From assembly GCA_963729935.1 (NCBI GenBank), contig CAVSPW010000004.1, forward strand, positions 682,001-746,000: 64,000 nt of DNA, given 5' to 3'. This document shows, one piece after another, positions 52,431-60,827 of this stretch. A program made the position numbers and the translations under genes. Under the pieces are notes generated by a model. The model did not search any database. It worked only from the letters and a program-made list of their open reading frames with translations, and was not told where the DNA came from. This DNA is from CAIKMD01 sp963729935 (GTDB lineage: Bacteria > Pseudomonadota > Alphaproteobacteria > ATCC43930 > CGMCC-115725). Within the stretch, counting starts at the first letter, position 1. The number at the start of each line of letters is the position of its first letter.

Positions 52431-53297
52431 CTATCCCGAATAGCGCCGGTCGAGCGCATCGAAATCGGGCTTGCCGACGACCTCTTGGCGCTCGGCGAAT
52501 CCCATCAGCCGATCCATCGCGCCGTCGAGCGTGCCGGTTGCGTGCAGCGCCGTCAGCACCTCCTTCATCGCCAGCATCGCGGCCTGCAGCGCGGCATTGG
52601 CGTAGAGCACCGCGGCGAAGCCCATGCGCCCGCATTCCTCGCGCGGCAGCATCGGCGTCACGCCCCCGGCCACGATATTGATAAGAAGAGGGCCGGGAAG
52701 CGCGCGGGCGATCCGCGCCATCTCTTCGCGGTCGCGCGGCCCCTCGACGAAGATCAGGTCGGCCCCGGCCTCGCCATAGCGCGCGGCGCGCTCGAGCGCG
52801 TCGTCGAGGCCATGGACCGCGATCGCATCGGTGCGCGCAATGATCATGAGGCCGGGATCCTCGCGCGCATCGAGCGCCGCCTTCACCTTGCCGACCATCT
52901 CGGCGGCCGGGATCACTTCCTTGCCGGTGAAGTGTCCGCAGCGTTTGGGGAAGACCTGATCCTCGATCTGGATGGCGTTGGCGCCCGCGCGCTCCAGCAC
53001 CTTGACCGTCCGCGTCACGTTGACGGCGTTGCCGAAGCCGGTATCGGCGTCGACGATGAGCGGCAGGCTTACATTCTCGCGGATCGCCGCCACGTGCTGG
53101 GCAAGTTCGGTCAGGGTCAAGAGCCCGATATCGGGCGCGCCCAAGAAACTGTTGGCGATGCCCGCGCCCGTCACATAGGCGCAGGAAAAGCCGAGCCGCT
53201 CGGCGATCCGCGCCGCGACCGCGTTCGGCACGCCGGGAATGAGGCAGGCGGAACCGCGCTGCAGCTTTTGGCGCAAGATGTGGTTGAGATCGGTCAT
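52431..53297 (-). CDS. isocitrate lyase/PEP mutase superfamily enzyme
   Basis: A 288-residue TIM-barrel enzyme. It opens LRQKLQRGSACLIPGVPNAV; the metal-binding region is PLIVDADTGFGNAVNVTRTV (about 90-109), IQIEDQVFPKRCGHFTGKEV carries the cysteine motif K-x-C-G-H of the lyase branch, and IIARTDAIAVHGLDDALERA follows. It probably cleaves or decarboxylates a 2-oxo or methyl-branched acid such as oxaloacetate, 2-methylisocitrate or dimethylmalate. ATG 53297 gives MTDLNHILR and family length. It converges on the thiamine-diphosphate gene 12 bp away. Confidence 0.88.
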   Translation of the reverse strand: MTDLNHILRQKLQRGSACLIPGVPNAVAARIAERLGFSCAYVTGAGIANSFLGAPDIGLLTLTELAQHVAAIRENVSLPLIVDADTGFGNAVNVTRTVKVLERAGANAIQIEDQVFPKRCGHFTGKEVIPAAEMVGKVKAALDAREDPGLMIIARTDAIAVHGLDDALERAARYGEAGADLIFVEGPRDREEMARIARALPGPLLINIVAGGVTPMLPREECGRMGFAAVLYANAALQAAMLAMKEVLTALHATGTLDGAMDRLMGFAERQEVVGKPDFDALDRRYSG

Positions 53298-53490
53298 TCC
53301 GGGCCCCGCTCGATCTTGGGTCACGTCGGGCCGGAAGCTTACCCTGGGATGCGCGGCGCCGATAGGCGCCGGCAAGCTCCCCGCGCGGCATGATCTGAAT
53401 CAAGCGCAACGCCATTGGGTTCGGCGAGAATGCATCGAGATCGAGGGGCGACGCATGCCGCGCCGCAATCCGGGCGAGAGGGGGAACACG

Positions 53491-53820
53491 ATGAAATTTT
53501 CCGAAGCGCGTTTGCTGCGACTCTTCTTCGCCGAGGACGATGTCTATGGCGCTCTCCCGCTTTACGACGCCATCCTGCGCAAGGCGCATGAGATGAAACT
53601 CGCCGGCGGCACCGTGCTGCGCGGCATCGGCGGCTATGGGCCGGGCAGCCTCAAGGCGAAATTCTTCCAGTTCCGAACCGAAGCGCGGCCGATCGTCCTC
53701 GAGATCGTCGACACGGAAGAAAAGATCGACCTCTTCCTGCCCGTGGCGGCCGAGATGCTGGAGAGCGGCGCGATCACCGTCGAGACGGTCAAATTCTTCT
53801 CGACCGCGAAGCCGGAATGA
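53491..53820 (+). CDS. DUF190 family protein
   Basis: A 109-residue protein of the DUF190 family, whose fold resembles PII-like regulators. Marks are LRLFFAEDDVYGALPLYDAI, the glycine turn KLAGGTVLRGIGGYGPGS around 38-55, and EARPIVLEIVDTEEKIDLFL near 64-83. GAGGGGGAACACG precedes ATG 53491. In many bacteria DUF190 genes accompany the fluoride exporter CrcB; no CrcB gene is next to this one. A regulatory role is only suggested by fold. The 240 bp after it shows no gene. Confidence 0.83.
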   Translation: MKFSEARLLRLFFAEDDVYGALPLYDAILRKAHEMKLAGGTVLRGIGGYGPGSLKAKFFQFRTEARPIVLEIVDTEEKIDLFLPVAAEMLESGAITVETVKFFSTAKPE

Positions 53821-54060
53821 CGCGCGCGGCGCGGTCTTGCTGCCCCGCCCTCGCCTGTCCGGCCGGCGATTGATTTGGATCAAATCGAGCGCGGTTGGCG
53901 TAACCTAGCCTGCGTCTAAGCTCTGGCTTCCGCGCGATCCCGCCGCGGATCGCCGGTCTCGAAGGGCTCGGGGGCGGCCATCGATGACGGAACTTCGGCA
54001 AGGATTCGAAGCGGCGTTCTTCGCATCGTCCATCGCGTTCATTCACCGGGAGGAAAAATC

Positions 54061-55029
54061 ATGACAAAATGGCTTCGGCTCGGCGCGCTCGCCGGCCTGC
54101 TCGCGGCGTCGCTCGCCGCCTCGGCGGGACCTGCCGCCGCCCTCGACAAGCTGCGCGTCGGCAATCCCTCGGCTCAAGCCTTTCCCTTCATTCCCTTCGA
54201 GATCGCCCAGCGCAAAGGGTTCTTCGCGGCCAACGGCATCGAGGCGGAGCGTGTCGATCTGTCGGGCGGCGCGCGGCTTCACCAGGCGATGGCCGCGGGC
54301 TCGCTCGACATCGCTCTCGCCGCGGGTCCGGATCTTGCTTTTGTCGCCAAGGGCGCACCCGAGATCGGCATCGCCGCGATGGCGGGACCGCCGCTCTTTC
54401 TCGGGATCATCGTCGGCTATGATTCGCCGATCAAGACCGTCGACGATCTCAAGGGAAAGAAGATCGGCGTGCCGAACGGCGCGCTCCTGCAATGGCTGAC
54501 GAAAAGGCTGATGCAGAACAAGGGCTGGGGGCCGAAGGATCTGATCCAGGTCTCGGTCGGCGGAGATTGGCCGTCCGAGATCGCGCCGCTCGTCACGCAC
54601 CAGATCGACGCGGTCGAATCCGCGGCTGCGCTGGGCTTTCAGCTCGAGACGACGAAGCAAGGCAGGCTTCTTGTCACCACCGCCGACATCGTTCACGATT
54701 TCCTCCAGCACGTCATCTTCGCCTCGAACGAGATCGTCGCGCGAAAGCCCGACGCCGTCCGCCGCTTCCTCAAGGCCTGGTTCGAGACCGTGGCCTTCAT
54801 GAAGACCAACAAGGCGGAGACGGTCGAGATCGCGCGGTCGGTGACGAAGTTCTCGCCCGAGGTCGAGAGCAAGGAATACGACCTCGTCATGCCCATGATG
54901 TTCACCGACGGCCATTTCCCGGCCGCGGCGCTGAGGACGATCCAGGAATCGGTGATCGAGATGGGCCTGCTCGATTCCAAGCCTGATATGTCGAAGCTCT
55001 ATACCGAAGCGTATTTGCCGGCCCGATAG
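54061..55029 (+). CDS. ABC-type substrate-binding protein, NMT1/SsuA-like, first of a tandem pair
   Basis: A 322-residue periplasmic receptor. The signal peptide covers about 1-27 (ending AGPAAA). The mature protein starts DKLRVGNPSAQAFPFIPFEI and continues with QRKGFFAANGIEAERVDLSG, AAGSLDIALAAGP and DLKGKKIGVPNGALLQWL. GGGAGGAAAAATC precedes ATG 54061. It lies 8 bp before a paralogue; the two ends (PDMSKLYTEAYLPAR here, PDMSKLYTEEFLPGH in the other) are nearly the same. Membrane components are absent. Ligand unknown. Confidence 0.87.
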   Translation: MTKWLRLGALAGLLAASLAASAGPAAALDKLRVGNPSAQAFPFIPFEIAQRKGFFAANGIEAERVDLSGGARLHQAMAAGSLDIALAAGPDLAFVAKGAPEIGIAAMAGPPLFLGIIVGYDSPIKTVDDLKGKKIGVPNGALLQWLTKRLMQNKGWGPKDLIQVSVGGDWPSEIAPLVTHQIDAVESAAALGFQLETTKQGRLLVTTADIVHDFLQHVIFASNEIVARKPDAVRRFLKAWFETVAFMKTNKAETVEIARSVTKFSPEVESKEYDLVMPMMFTDGHFPAAALRTIQESVIEMGLLDSKPDMSKLYTEAYLPAR

Positions 55030-55037
55030 GAGGGACG

Positions 55038-56051
55038 ATGACGATCCATCCCGTTCGCCTCACCCGCTCGATGGCGCGAAAGATCGGCCGGTTCGCGTTC
55101 GCGGCGCTCGCCGCGGCCGCCTCGCTCGCCCTGGCATCGGCCGGCGGCGCGGCGCAAGCGGCCACGTTGCGCGTCGGCAAGGCTCAAGCTCAGCCGCTCG
55201 ATTTCACGCCGGTCGACGTCGGAATCGCCGAAGGCTTCTTCAAGAAGCGCGGGCTCGAGATTCAGATCATCGACTTCTCGGGCAGCGCCAAGCTGCAGCA
55301 GGGGCTCGCCGCCGATGCCGCCGATATCGGGCTGGGTTCCGGGCCCGAGCTCGCCTTCATCGCCAAGGGCGCGCCCGTGCTGGCGATCGCGGCTTTCGCG
55401 GGTCCGCCGGACGATCTGGTTCTGGCGACCCGGCTGGACCTTCCGATCAGGACCGCCGCGGATTTGAAGGGCCGCAAGATCGGCGTCTCGACGGTGGGCT
55501 CGCTGACGGATTGGTGCGTGCGCGAATTGTCGCGCCAGCAGGGCTGGGGCAATAGCGGCATCGACATCGTCGATCTCGGCAGCATCGCCGCCGAGGTCGC
55601 CGCCCTGCGGGCGAAGAACATCGACGGCGCCACGCAGGACGTCGCCTCGGCGCTGCGGCTCGAAGAGCTGGGGGTCGCGCATGCGATCGTGAATTTCGGC
55701 GACGTGATCCCGCATTTCATCGTCCATGTCACCTTCGCCACCGCCAAGCTCATCAAGCAGCATCCCGACGAGGTCGGCGCGTTCAACGCCAGCTGGTTCG
55801 AATCCGTCGCCTGGATGCGCGCCCACAAGGCCGAGACGGTGCAGATCATCACCCCCGTGATGCATCAGACGCCCGCGATCGTCGCGCGCACCTATGACGC
55901 GGTGATGCCCGAATTCTCCGACACCGGCAAATTCGATCCCCAGGCGCTGGCCGTGTTGCGGCGCTCCTTCATCGAGATGGGCACGCTTTCCGCCGAACCC
56001 GATATGAGCAAGCTCTATACGGAAGAGTTTCTGCCGGGCCATTCGCGCTAG
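55038..56051 (+). CDS. ABC-type substrate-binding protein, NMT1/SsuA-like, second of a tandem pair
   Basis: A 337-residue periplasmic receptor. The signal peptide covers about 1-42 and ends GGAAQA. Mature start LRVGKAQAQPLDFTPVDVGI, then SAKLQQGLAADAADIGLGSG and DLKGRKIGVSTVGSLTDW. It is closest in this window to the protein at 24329, sharing LQQGLAA and STVGSLT, rather than to its direct neighbour. AGGAGGGACG precedes ATG 55038 within the 8-bp gap. No permease or ATPase. Confidence 0.87.
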   Translation: MTIHPVRLTRSMARKIGRFAFAALAAAASLALASAGGAAQAATLRVGKAQAQPLDFTPVDVGIAEGFFKKRGLEIQIIDFSGSAKLQQGLAADAADIGLGSGPELAFIAKGAPVLAIAAFAGPPDDLVLATRLDLPIRTAADLKGRKIGVSTVGSLTDWCVRELSRQQGWGNSGIDIVDLGSIAAEVAALRAKNIDGATQDVASALRLEELGVAHAIVNFGDVIPHFIVHVTFATAKLIKQHPDEVGAFNASWFESVAWMRAHKAETVQIITPVMHQTPAIVARTYDAVMPEFSDTGKFDPQALAVLRRSFIEMGTLSAEPDMSKLYTEEFLPGHSR

Positions 56052-56075
56052 CGCCCAAACGCGCGATCGCGCGGT

Positions 56076-56858
56076 TTACGTCGCCGCGTCGCGCCGATGC
56101 AGCCGGATGATGCTTTGCGCCACGCGCAAGACCTCGTCGTCCCCGAGAGGCGGCCGGCAGCGGGCCCGGTTCCAGCTCAACAGCAATTCGGTGACGATCT
56201 CCGGATCGACGCCGCGCCGGAGCAGATGGCCGGCGAGCGAGGCGAGCGTCGAATTGCGCGCGCCCTCTTTCACGCCCCTGCGTATGAGATCGCGCCAATA
56301 GGCGGCGGGATGGCCGTGCGGCTCGTCGCCGCCGAGCGCAAGACGCACGAGCCAGCCGGGCACCGGGGCGAGCGCCGCGGTCGCGGGATCTCTTCCCGGC
56401 AGCCAGCGATAGGGACGGCCCGAAGGATGGCGCGAAGGCGGCGCCACGACCATGCCGCCCTCGGCGCGCAGATCGATGCCGGGCGCCAAGGCCGCGCGGT
56501 TTCGCAAAAGCGCGCCGCGCAAGGCGAAATAGAAATGGCGGCCGCCGCCGCCGGTCTCCGCCTCGATCGTCGCCGGCAGCTTTTCGTTGGCCGCCTCCAA
56601 GGCGCGCAGGCTCTCTTCGCCATCGTGACGCGGGTCGATATCGAGGACCGCGAGGCCCGAGATCGCGCCGGTCACGATTCCGATATTCGCCTGCGGCCAG
56701 CGGCGAAACCAGGCCGCGACCTCCTCCTCGCTCGCCAGGCGGCGTTGAAATTCCTCCCAGGGAAGGATCGGCAGCTTCGATTTCGGGCGAAGCGGGATGA
56801 CCGACCAGCCGCGGCGAAGATCGTCGATCGCGGCCTCTTCGATCGCGGACACGGCCAT
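56076..56858 (-). CDS. stand-alone primase-polymerase (Prim-Pol) with PriCT domain
   Basis: A 260-residue archaeo-eukaryotic-type primase of the bifunctional primase/polymerase family. The catalytic D-x-D is D73/D75 in LAVLDIDPRHDG, and the conserved H108 is in GGGGRHFYFAL. RGWSVIPLRPKSKLPI at 16-31 is the family opening. Residues about 193-255 form a PriCT helical domain, with GARNSTLASLAGHLLRRGVD and CRPPLGDDEVLRVAQSI. The family usually sits in phages, plasmids and integrated elements next to a helicase; none is adjacent here, so this may be an element relic. Confidence 0.86.
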   Translation of the reverse strand: MAVSAIEEAAIDDLRRGWSVIPLRPKSKLPILPWEEFQRRLASEEEVAAWFRRWPQANIGIVTGAISGLAVLDIDPRHDGEESLRALEAANEKLPATIEAETGGGGRHFYFALRGALLRNRAALAPGIDLRAEGGMVVAPPSRHPSGRPYRWLPGRDPATAALAPVPGWLVRLALGGDEPHGHPAAYWRDLIRRGVKEGARNSTLASLAGHLLRRGVDPEIVTELLLSWNRARCRPPLGDDEVLRVAQSIIRLHRRDAAT

Positions 56859-57043
56859 GCCGCGTCAGCGCCTCGACGCCGCGCAAGAGGGAAAGGCCGG
56901 ATGACGGTGTCGGCGCATGAAGGGCAGAGTACAATCCCGAGCGCAGCCGGCAATATCCGGCATCGAAGGGAGCGCGGCGGCAATCTCGGCGCGCCCTCAA
57001 TCCTTCCACAATGCGCTAAGCTCCGGCCGAAAGGCACCAAGCC

Positions 57044-57490
57044 ATGCTCAAACTGCCGCCGCCGATCTGGACCCTCCTCTCTCTCGCGCTTTGCGCGGCG
57101 ATCAGCTGGGCGCTCGGCTGGCCGAGCCTCCCCGGCTTGCCCTTGGCGCCGCTCGGCCGCGCTCTCGTCGTCTTGGGCTCCATCCCGGCCTTCTGGGCAC
57201 TCATTCTTTTCCGGCGCGCGGGGACCGAGATCAATCCGACCTCCCGCGCCAATCGCAAGCTGCTCACCGCCGGCCCTTACCGCTTCACCCGCAATCCCAT
57301 GTATCTCGGCCTCGTCCTCATCGCGCTCGGGATCGCGTTTTGGCTCGGCGCCTGGCCGATGTTCCTCGCACCCCTCGCGATTTTCGCTACCGCGAATTGG
57401 ATCCATATCCCCTTCGAGGAAGAGAAGATGCGCCGCCAATTCGCGGCGGAATTCGACGACTATGCTCGGCGCGTGAGGCGCTGGATCTAG
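57044..57490 (+). CDS. isoprenylcysteine carboxyl methyltransferase-family membrane protein
   Basis: A 148-residue integral-membrane methyltransferase-fold protein. Three or four hydrophobic segments lie at about 8-25, 38-55 and 88-118. The family signature is AGPYRFTRNPMYLGLVLIAL around 76-95, and the C-terminal SAM-contact helix is FEEEKMRRQFAAEFDDYARR. Bacterial members methylate lipids or unknown thiols. AAAGG precedes the ATG. It stands alone, diverging from the Prim-Pol gene. Confidence 0.86.
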   Translation: MLKLPPPIWTLLSLALCAAISWALGWPSLPGLPLAPLGRALVVLGSIPAFWALILFRRAGTEINPTSRANRKLLTAGPYRFTRNPMYLGLVLIALGIAFWLGAWPMFLAPLAIFATANWIHIPFEEEKMRRQFAAEFDDYARRVRRWI

Positions 57491-57529
57491 AAGCGCCGCG
57501 CGAAGCGAGGCAATCCGCCGCGGATGAGA

Positions 57530-58318
57530 TCAGCCCGGCAGCTGGCCCTTGATGGCATTGGCGCGGCCCGTGACCCGAACGGGGCCTGAACCATCGGGCG
57601 CGACGCGCTCGCGCAGCGCCGCTTTCAGCGCCTCGATCTGCGCGGGCGGCATCGCGGCGACGGTCGGGCCGACCCGCGCGCCCGCGAGGCAGCTCGCCCA
57701 ATAATCCTCGAAATCGGCAAAGCGGCGCTCGACCGTGATCGCGCGCGTCTCGATCGCCTCGAGCCCGGCGCCGCGCCAGAGATCGCGCAGCGAATCCTCG
57801 CGCGACGCCGTCTCGCTCGGCGGCCGCGGCGCGGCGGCGCCGAAGCGGCGCATCGCCTCCTCGAGCGGCTCCATCGGGAAGCCGCCGTTCATCAAGTCCC
57901 AAGCATAGCACGCGACGAGACCGCCCGAGCGCACGACCCGCGCCATCTCGGCGACGCCTTTCGCCGGATCGGGCACGAAGAAGATGACCAGCGCCATGGT
58001 CGCGGCATCGAAGCTCTTGTCCGGGAAAGGCAGCGCCATGGCGCCGCCCTCGCGGAATTCCGCGACGCGTCCCGCCGGACGCTGACGCGCATAAGCGAGC
58101 TGCGCCGCCGAGGGATCGACGCCGCTCACCGCGGCCGGCGCGCAGCGCTCGACCAGAAGCTCGGTGAAGGCGCCGTTGCCGCAGCCAATATCGATCCAGC
58201 GCAAACCCGGCCGCGGCTCGAGCCAGTCGAGAAAGACATCCCCGACCAGGCGGCTCCAGGCGCCCATCGCGCGCTCGTAACCGGCGCCATCGGCGAAGCG
58301 GATTGCGCTCTCGGCCAT
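57530..58318 (-). CDS. class I SAM-dependent methyltransferase (UbiE-like)
   Basis: A 262-residue methyltransferase. Motif I is WIDIGCGNGAFTELLVERC (about 40-58), followed by GVDPSAAQLAYARQRP, FPDKSFDAATMALVIFFVPD and ARVVRSGGLVACYAWD, the standard class I order. The C-terminal part is typical of ubiquinone-type or unknown small-molecule methyltransferases. The ATG at 58318 gives MAESAIRFADGAGYERAMG, as in many relatives. It converges on the membrane methyltransferase gene. Confidence 0.87.
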   Translation of the reverse strand: MAESAIRFADGAGYERAMGAWSRLVGDVFLDWLEPRPGLRWIDIGCGNGAFTELLVERCAPAAVSGVDPSAAQLAYARQRPAGRVAEFREGGAMALPFPDKSFDAATMALVIFFVPDPAKGVAEMARVVRSGGLVACYAWDLMNGGFPMEPLEEAMRRFGAAAPRPPSETASREDSLRDLWRGAGLEAIETRAITVERRFADFEDYWASCLAGARVGPTVAAMPPAQIEALKAALRERVAPDGSGPVRVTGRANAIKGQLPG

Positions 58319-58601
58319 CGTCTATTCTCCTGCTCGCGAGGATCGCGGTTCCGCCGCGACGGGCCTGACGGGTCTTTGAACCGGCGAGTTGGAGAGCTTA
58401 CGGCACGGGCGTGGCCGGTTCCAGCGGCGCCGCGAAGGGGTTCGAGGCCGGCGGGCGCGGGCGGGCTCCAGAAAGAACGGGGCTCAGAGCCGGTTTCGTC
58501 GCTTTGACGCGAAGCGCTGCCGCGCGCCGGGCGGAGAAAGAGACCGGGGCGAAGCCCTCGCCGGTTTCGCGCGCGGAAAGAGGCCGAGATATTTGCCGAG
58601 C

Positions 58602-58841
58602 GGGAATTGAGGGGACACAGTACTTGGGAATTCAGGGGACATAATACTTAATTATTTTTCGCCGTCCCTGGCACCTGACTTGGCCTCGGGCTTGGGTCCC
58701 AGCTTCTGCGGCGCCAGCTTGCGGCCGAGGCGCTTTTCGAGCGGCGCGACGAAGCGCGGCGGGCCCCGCCAAACGCGCCATGCCGCGACGGGCGCGGGCC
58801 GCATACGGGGCATCAAGAATTAAGGCGTGTCTCGGGAATTC
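58602..58841 (-). mobile_element. relic of a Y1/RAYT-type transposase unit with terminal inverted repeats
   Basis: Terminal inverted repeats lie at 58628-58653 and 58818-58841, each running from GAATTC to CTTAATT and matching at about 18 of 26 positions. The left end carries a second tandem copy of its 24-bp unit (GGGAATTGAGGGGACA, from 58602; GGGAATTCAGGGGACA, from 58626). Between the ends, a minus-strand frame of 53 codons (58813 to 58652) starts MPRMRP and ends with VAPLEKRLGRKLAPQKLG plus a basic tail, the wording of REP-associated tyrosine transposase C-termini. It looks like an internal deletion that keeps both gene ends. The bases 58319-58601 before it show no gene. Confidence 0.55.
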
Positions 58842-58906
58842 TGGCCATCTCCGCCTAGACTTGGTCCCGCGGCGCGGCCTACCCTCCCGGCAAGGGGAGG
58901 AAAACC

Positions 58907-59932
58907 ATGAAGCTATCGACGCGGTTCCATTCGCGTAGCCTCGCACCCGCGCTCCTCGCCGCCGCGCTCGCGCTCGGCGGGGTTTCGCCCGCCCTTGCCG
59001 AAACCGAGCACACCTCCTTGGCGCTTCCCACCCTCACCCTCGGCTTCTTGAGCCGCTGGGTCGCCGAGGATGAAGGCTTGTGGAAGAAGCAAGACCTCGA
59101 TGTCACGGTCCAGATCATCCAGGGCATCGGCTCGACCAATGCGGTGATCTCGGGCTCGATCGATTTCGCCTATGCCTCGGGGCCGACCATCACCCGCGCC
59201 ACCGCGCGCGGCCAGCGCCTGGTCGCGCTGGCCACGCAATCGGATCAATCGGGCGAATACATCGTCATCCGCAAATCGATCGCCGAGGCCGCGGGCTTTA
59301 ATCCGAACGCGCCGCTCAAGGAGCGCGGCAAGATCCTCGCGGGGCACAGCTTCGCCGTGGGCGGCGCCGGCGCCATTCCCGATGTCGTGTTGAAGGTGGT
59401 GGCGCGGGATGCGGGCGTGCAGCGCGACGACGTCACGACCTCGCCGCTTCTGCCGAACGAGGCCATCGCCGCCTTCAAGCGCGGCGCGGTCGACGGGTTC
59501 GTCTCCGGCCCGCCTTTCGCGCAGATCGCGCTGGTCGACGGATCGGGCGTCGCCGTCTCCGATCCGACCAAGGGCGAGCCGCGCGAATATTCGCCGGTCT
59601 CCTCGGGCCTCGTCCTCGCCCGCGCCGATTTCTGCCCGGCGCATCGCTCGATCTGCGTCAAATTCATGCGCGGGGTGGTGGCTGCGCTTGGCTTCATGCG
59701 CGAGCACCGCGCCGAGACCCTGGCCGTGATGAAAAAACATTTCGGCAATTACAGCGACGCGGTGCTCGAAGTGTCTTATGAATCGATGCGCGCGATCCAG
59801 CCCAACCCGCCGGTGACGACCGCGCAAGAGCTCGAGAATGGCGACCGCCTCGATATCGCGGCGGGCTTCCTCAAGGAAGCCGACATGCTGAAAGACTATT
59901 CCGCGATCATCGACAATGAATTCGTGAAATAG
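58907..59932 (+). CDS. ABC-type substrate-binding protein, NMT1/SsuA-like
   Basis: A 341-residue periplasmic receptor. The signal peptide covers about 1-31 (ending GVSPALA). The mature part has LTLGFLSRWVAEDEGLWKKQ, IQGIGSTNAVISGSIDFAYA, and GFVSGPPFAQIALVDGSG, the aliphatic-sulfonate or nitrate-type pattern. GGGGAGGAAAACC precedes ATG 58907. It has two late cysteines (DFCPAHRSICVKF). It stands alone just after the transposase relic and converges on the molybdenum hydroxylase genes. Ligand unknown. Confidence 0.86.
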   Translation: MKLSTRFHSRSLAPALLAAALALGGVSPALAETEHTSLALPTLTLGFLSRWVAEDEGLWKKQDLDVTVQIIQGIGSTNAVISGSIDFAYASGPTITRATARGQRLVALATQSDQSGEYIVIRKSIAEAAGFNPNAPLKERGKILAGHSFAVGGAGAIPDVVLKVVARDAGVQRDDVTTSPLLPNEAIAAFKRGAVDGFVSGPPFAQIALVDGSGVAVSDPTKGEPREYSPVSSGLVLARADFCPAHRSICVKFMRGVVAALGFMREHRAETLAVMKKHFGNYSDAVLEVSYESMRAIQPNPPVTTAQELENGDRLDIAAGFLKEADMLKDYSAIIDNEFVK

Positions 59933-59956
59933 CGCGGCGGCGCGCCGGGCGCGGTT

Positions 59957-60826
59957 TCAGCCCGGGCGCTTGGCCCGCGAAGCGGCCTCGGCGAGCGCGC
60001 GGCGCACATGCACCGCCGCCATCTGGCGCTTGTAGGTGGCCGAGCCCCGGAAATCTTCGATCGGGTCGATCGATTCCTGCACCAGGGAAGCCGCGTCGCG
60101 GAAATTCTTCTCGTCGGGGGACTTGCCGGCAAGCGCCGCTTCGACCGCCCCGGCGCGCACCGGCACCATGGCGGCGGCGCCGAGCGCGACGCGCGCTTGC
60201 GTGATCCTGCCATCGGCGCCGAGCAGGATTCGCGCCGCGACCGAGATGGTGGCGTAATCGTCCCGGGTCGCGGGCAGGAATTTGAGGAAGGAAGTCCCGC
60301 TGCCGGAAGGCTGCTCGGGCACCAGAATCTCGGTCACCATCTCGTCGGGCGCCAGCACCGTCTGGTAATACCCGGTGAAGAAGCGCTCGACCGCGATCTT
60401 GCGCTCGCCGCGCTTGGAGCGCGCGACGAGCTGCGCGTCGAGCGCGATGAGCGCCGGCGGCGTGTCGAGGAACGGATCGGCATGCGCCATCGCGCCGCCG
60501 AGCGTCGCCATGGCGCGCACGCGCACGGTCGCGACATGCGCGCAGGTTTCGGCGAGGAGCGGCGCCTTGCGCCGCACCGAAGCCGAGGCCTCGAGCGAGG
60601 CCAGGGTCGCCAGCGCGCCGATCGCGAGCCCCTCGGTCTCGGCGATGCCCGTGAGCGGCTTCAAACCGCGCAGGCCGATCACGAAGGCGGGCCGCACCAG
60701 GCGCTGCTTCATCAGATTGACGAGGCCGGTGCCGCCGGCGATGAGCTTGGCGTCCTCGCCATGTTGCGCGAGCAGCGCCAGCGCCTCGTCGAGGCTTTGG
60801 GGTTCGAGATAGGTGAAGGGGATCAC
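59957..60826 (-). CDS. molybdenum hydroxylase FAD-binding (medium, CoxM/CutM-type) subunit
   Basis: A 289-residue FAD subunit of a xanthine-dehydrogenase-family enzyme. It opens FTYLEPQSLDEALALLAQHG, with AKLIAGGTGLVNLMKQRL as the FAD pyrophosphate motif around 30-47, and TLGGAMAHADPFLDTPPALI around 112-131, also FAD contact. GTG 60826 starts one base after the stop of the small-subunit gene. It passes electrons from the Fe-S subunit to an acceptor. Confidence 0.9.
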   Translation of the reverse strand: MIPFTYLEPQSLDEALALLAQHGEDAKLIAGGTGLVNLMKQRLVRPAFVIGLRGLKPLTGIAETEGLAIGALATLASLEASASVRRKAPLLAETCAHVATVRVRAMATLGGAMAHADPFLDTPPALIALDAQLVARSKRGERKIAVERFFTGYYQTVLAPDEMVTEILVPEQPSGSGTSFLKFLPATRDDYATISVAARILLGADGRITQARVALGAAAMVPVRAGAVEAALAGKSPDEKNFRDAASLVQESIDPIEDFRGSATYKRQMAAVHVRRALAEAASRAKRPG

Positions 60827-60827
60827 G

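Noticed and set aside
53491..53820. The DUF190 gene as part of a fluoride-export locus.
   Set aside because: No CrcB-type gene is adjacent and no fluoride riboswitch was recognised by eye.
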